From an uncultured Bifidobacterium sp. (lineage in GTDB: Bacteria; Actinomycetota; Actinomycetes; Actinomycetales; Bifidobacteriaceae): a stretch of 5,468 nucleotides of DNA. The notes under the pieces are model-generated. The model did not search any database and was not told the DNA's origin. It saw only the letters and a list, made by a program, of their open reading frames with translations. Positions 4,768 to 5,468 of the stretch are shown in pieces. The stretch covers positions 1 through 5,468 of the forward strand of contig CALEGL010000314.1 in assembly GCA_937876495.1 (NCBI GenBank), written 5' to 3'. The translations under genes were made by a program, and so were the position numbers. Numbering within the stretch: the first letter of the stretch is position 1; every line of letters begins with the position of its first letter.

Positions 4768-5468
4768 CAACGACGATCACCAGGGAACACCAGGGACAAA
4801 GGACCGATACGACGAAGGTCACCACATCCGGCACGCTTCCCGGGGAACCGGACGCCCTTCGCAGGACATACGGCACCCCGATGCCCACCCCGCGGGTCAT
4901 GCGTCGCATGGCCGGGCAGATGCTTCCCCTTGCCTCCATCGAGCTCAAGGCCATCGTCTGCGGATCGCTCGGGCATCTGTCGGCCATCTGGACGGTGATG
5001 CTCGCCGCCGCGGGACTCGCGGGGGCCTTCACCGGCGCCTCCACGGCCGTCTGGGTGGCCGCACTCGCAGCCGCGGTCGTGCTGGCGTTCGTCCGGGGGC
5101 CGCTCGCCTACGGGGAGCAGCTGTTCAACCACCAGATGGCCTTCAGCGTGCTTCGCGACATCCGCGGCGAGGTGTTCGACAGGATGCGGGCGCTGGCCCC
5201 CGCGAAGCTGCGCCGGGAGGGGCGAGGCAACCTCGTGACGGTGATCACCCAGGACATCGAGCTGCTGGAGATCTTCTACGCGCACACCCTCTCTCCGATC
5301 GCCATCGCCGGCATCACCACCCTGGTCAACGTCGTCGTGTTCTGGACCTTCTCCCCGTGGCTGGGTCTGACCGCCCTCGTCGCCGACCTGCTGCTCGTGC
5401 TTCTCGTGCCCCTGCTGACCGCCGGACCGACGTACCGCGCCGCTTCCACGGAACGCGCGGCCACAGGA
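4764..5468 (+). CDS. ABC half-transporter, CydC-like, 3' end beyond the window (partial)
   Basis: An open frame of 235 codons runs from the ATG at 4764 (ATGA overlap with the previous stop) to the window edge without a stop. Residues 1-40 are a Thr-rich polar tail. Membrane segments follow at about 62-90, 94-112, 174-195 and 199-221, matching the first four helices of a type-I exporter. Signature stretches are GEQLFNHQMAFSVLRDIR (117-134), MRALAPAKL (141-149) and ITQDIELLEIFYAHTLSP (161-178). From memory these match the CydC-like partner subunits often labelled amino acid ABC transporter ATP-binding/permease protein in Firmicutes and actinobacteria. The ATPase domain must lie beyond the window, as family members are about 550-600 residues. 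With the upstream gene it should form a heterodimeric exporter in the cytoplasmic membrane. Substrate is unknown; amino-thiols are the family-based guess. Confidence 0.88.
   Translation, partial: MTTTITREHQGQRTDTTKVTTSGTLPGEPDALRRTYGTPMPTPRVMRRMAGQMLPLASIELKAIVCGSLGHLSAIWTVMLAAAGLAGAFTGASTAVWVAALAAAVVLAFVRGPLAYGEQLFNHQMAFSVLRDIRGEVFDRMRALAPAKLRREGRGNLVTVITQDIELLEIFYAHTLSPIAIAGITTLVNVVVFWTFSPWLGLTALVADLLLVLLVPLLTAGPTYRAASTERAATG

Noticed and set aside
4347..5285. Minus-strand frame of 312 codons across the ABC gene junction
   Set aside because: It is antisense to both ABC genes, without domains; the plus strand has Walker motifs and coupling-region motifs.

Overview
The window looks like the chromosome of a high-GC Actinomycetota, most plausibly a bifidobacterium or close relative. 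Coding regions are strongly GC-biased at third positions. The tRNA gene does not encode its CCA end. The proteins resemble families common in anaerobic or fermentative actinobacteria and Firmicutes. The genus is inferred from memory of family members, not from a search.

Layout, left to right. (1) A complete minus-strand gene (1..1224) encodes a membrane-anchored endonuclease/exonuclease/phosphatase (EEP) family protein: a Ser/Arg-rich tail, three membrane segments and a full catalytic domain. (2) The divergent gap 1225..1601 has no convincing gene. It holds a strong 10-bp inverted repeat and, at its right end, a -10 element. (3) A tRNA-Arg(CCT) gene lies at 1602..1674. (4) The gap 1675..2228 has no convincing gene, only a perfect 9-bp inverted repeat, an 11-bp direct repeat and a 17-bp-period tandem repeat. 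(5) A small GlsB/YeaQ/YmgE-type membrane protein gene (2229..2483) is followed by a GC-rich hairpin, a likely terminator. (6) The leader region 2572..2790 has a candidate promoter, a possible 35-codon upstream ORF ending in an ATGA overlap, and two hairpins. (7) Two overlapping ABC half-transporter genes follow (2791..4767 and 4764 to the window end, the second cut off). They look like a CydD-like/CydC-like heterodimeric exporter.

The two ABC genes share an ATGA junction and are almost certainly co-transcribed and translationally coupled into one heterodimer. No cytochrome bd genes precede them, so the classical CydDC role in oxidase maturation is not supported here. Nothing links the EEP gene, the tRNA and the GlsB-like gene functionally. 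I see no clear novel multi-gene system. The items most worth a second look are the possible leader peptide and hairpins ahead of the ABC operon, the repeat-rich insertion and the missing Q-loop glutamine in the first ABC subunit, and the strong hairpin in the divergent gap.
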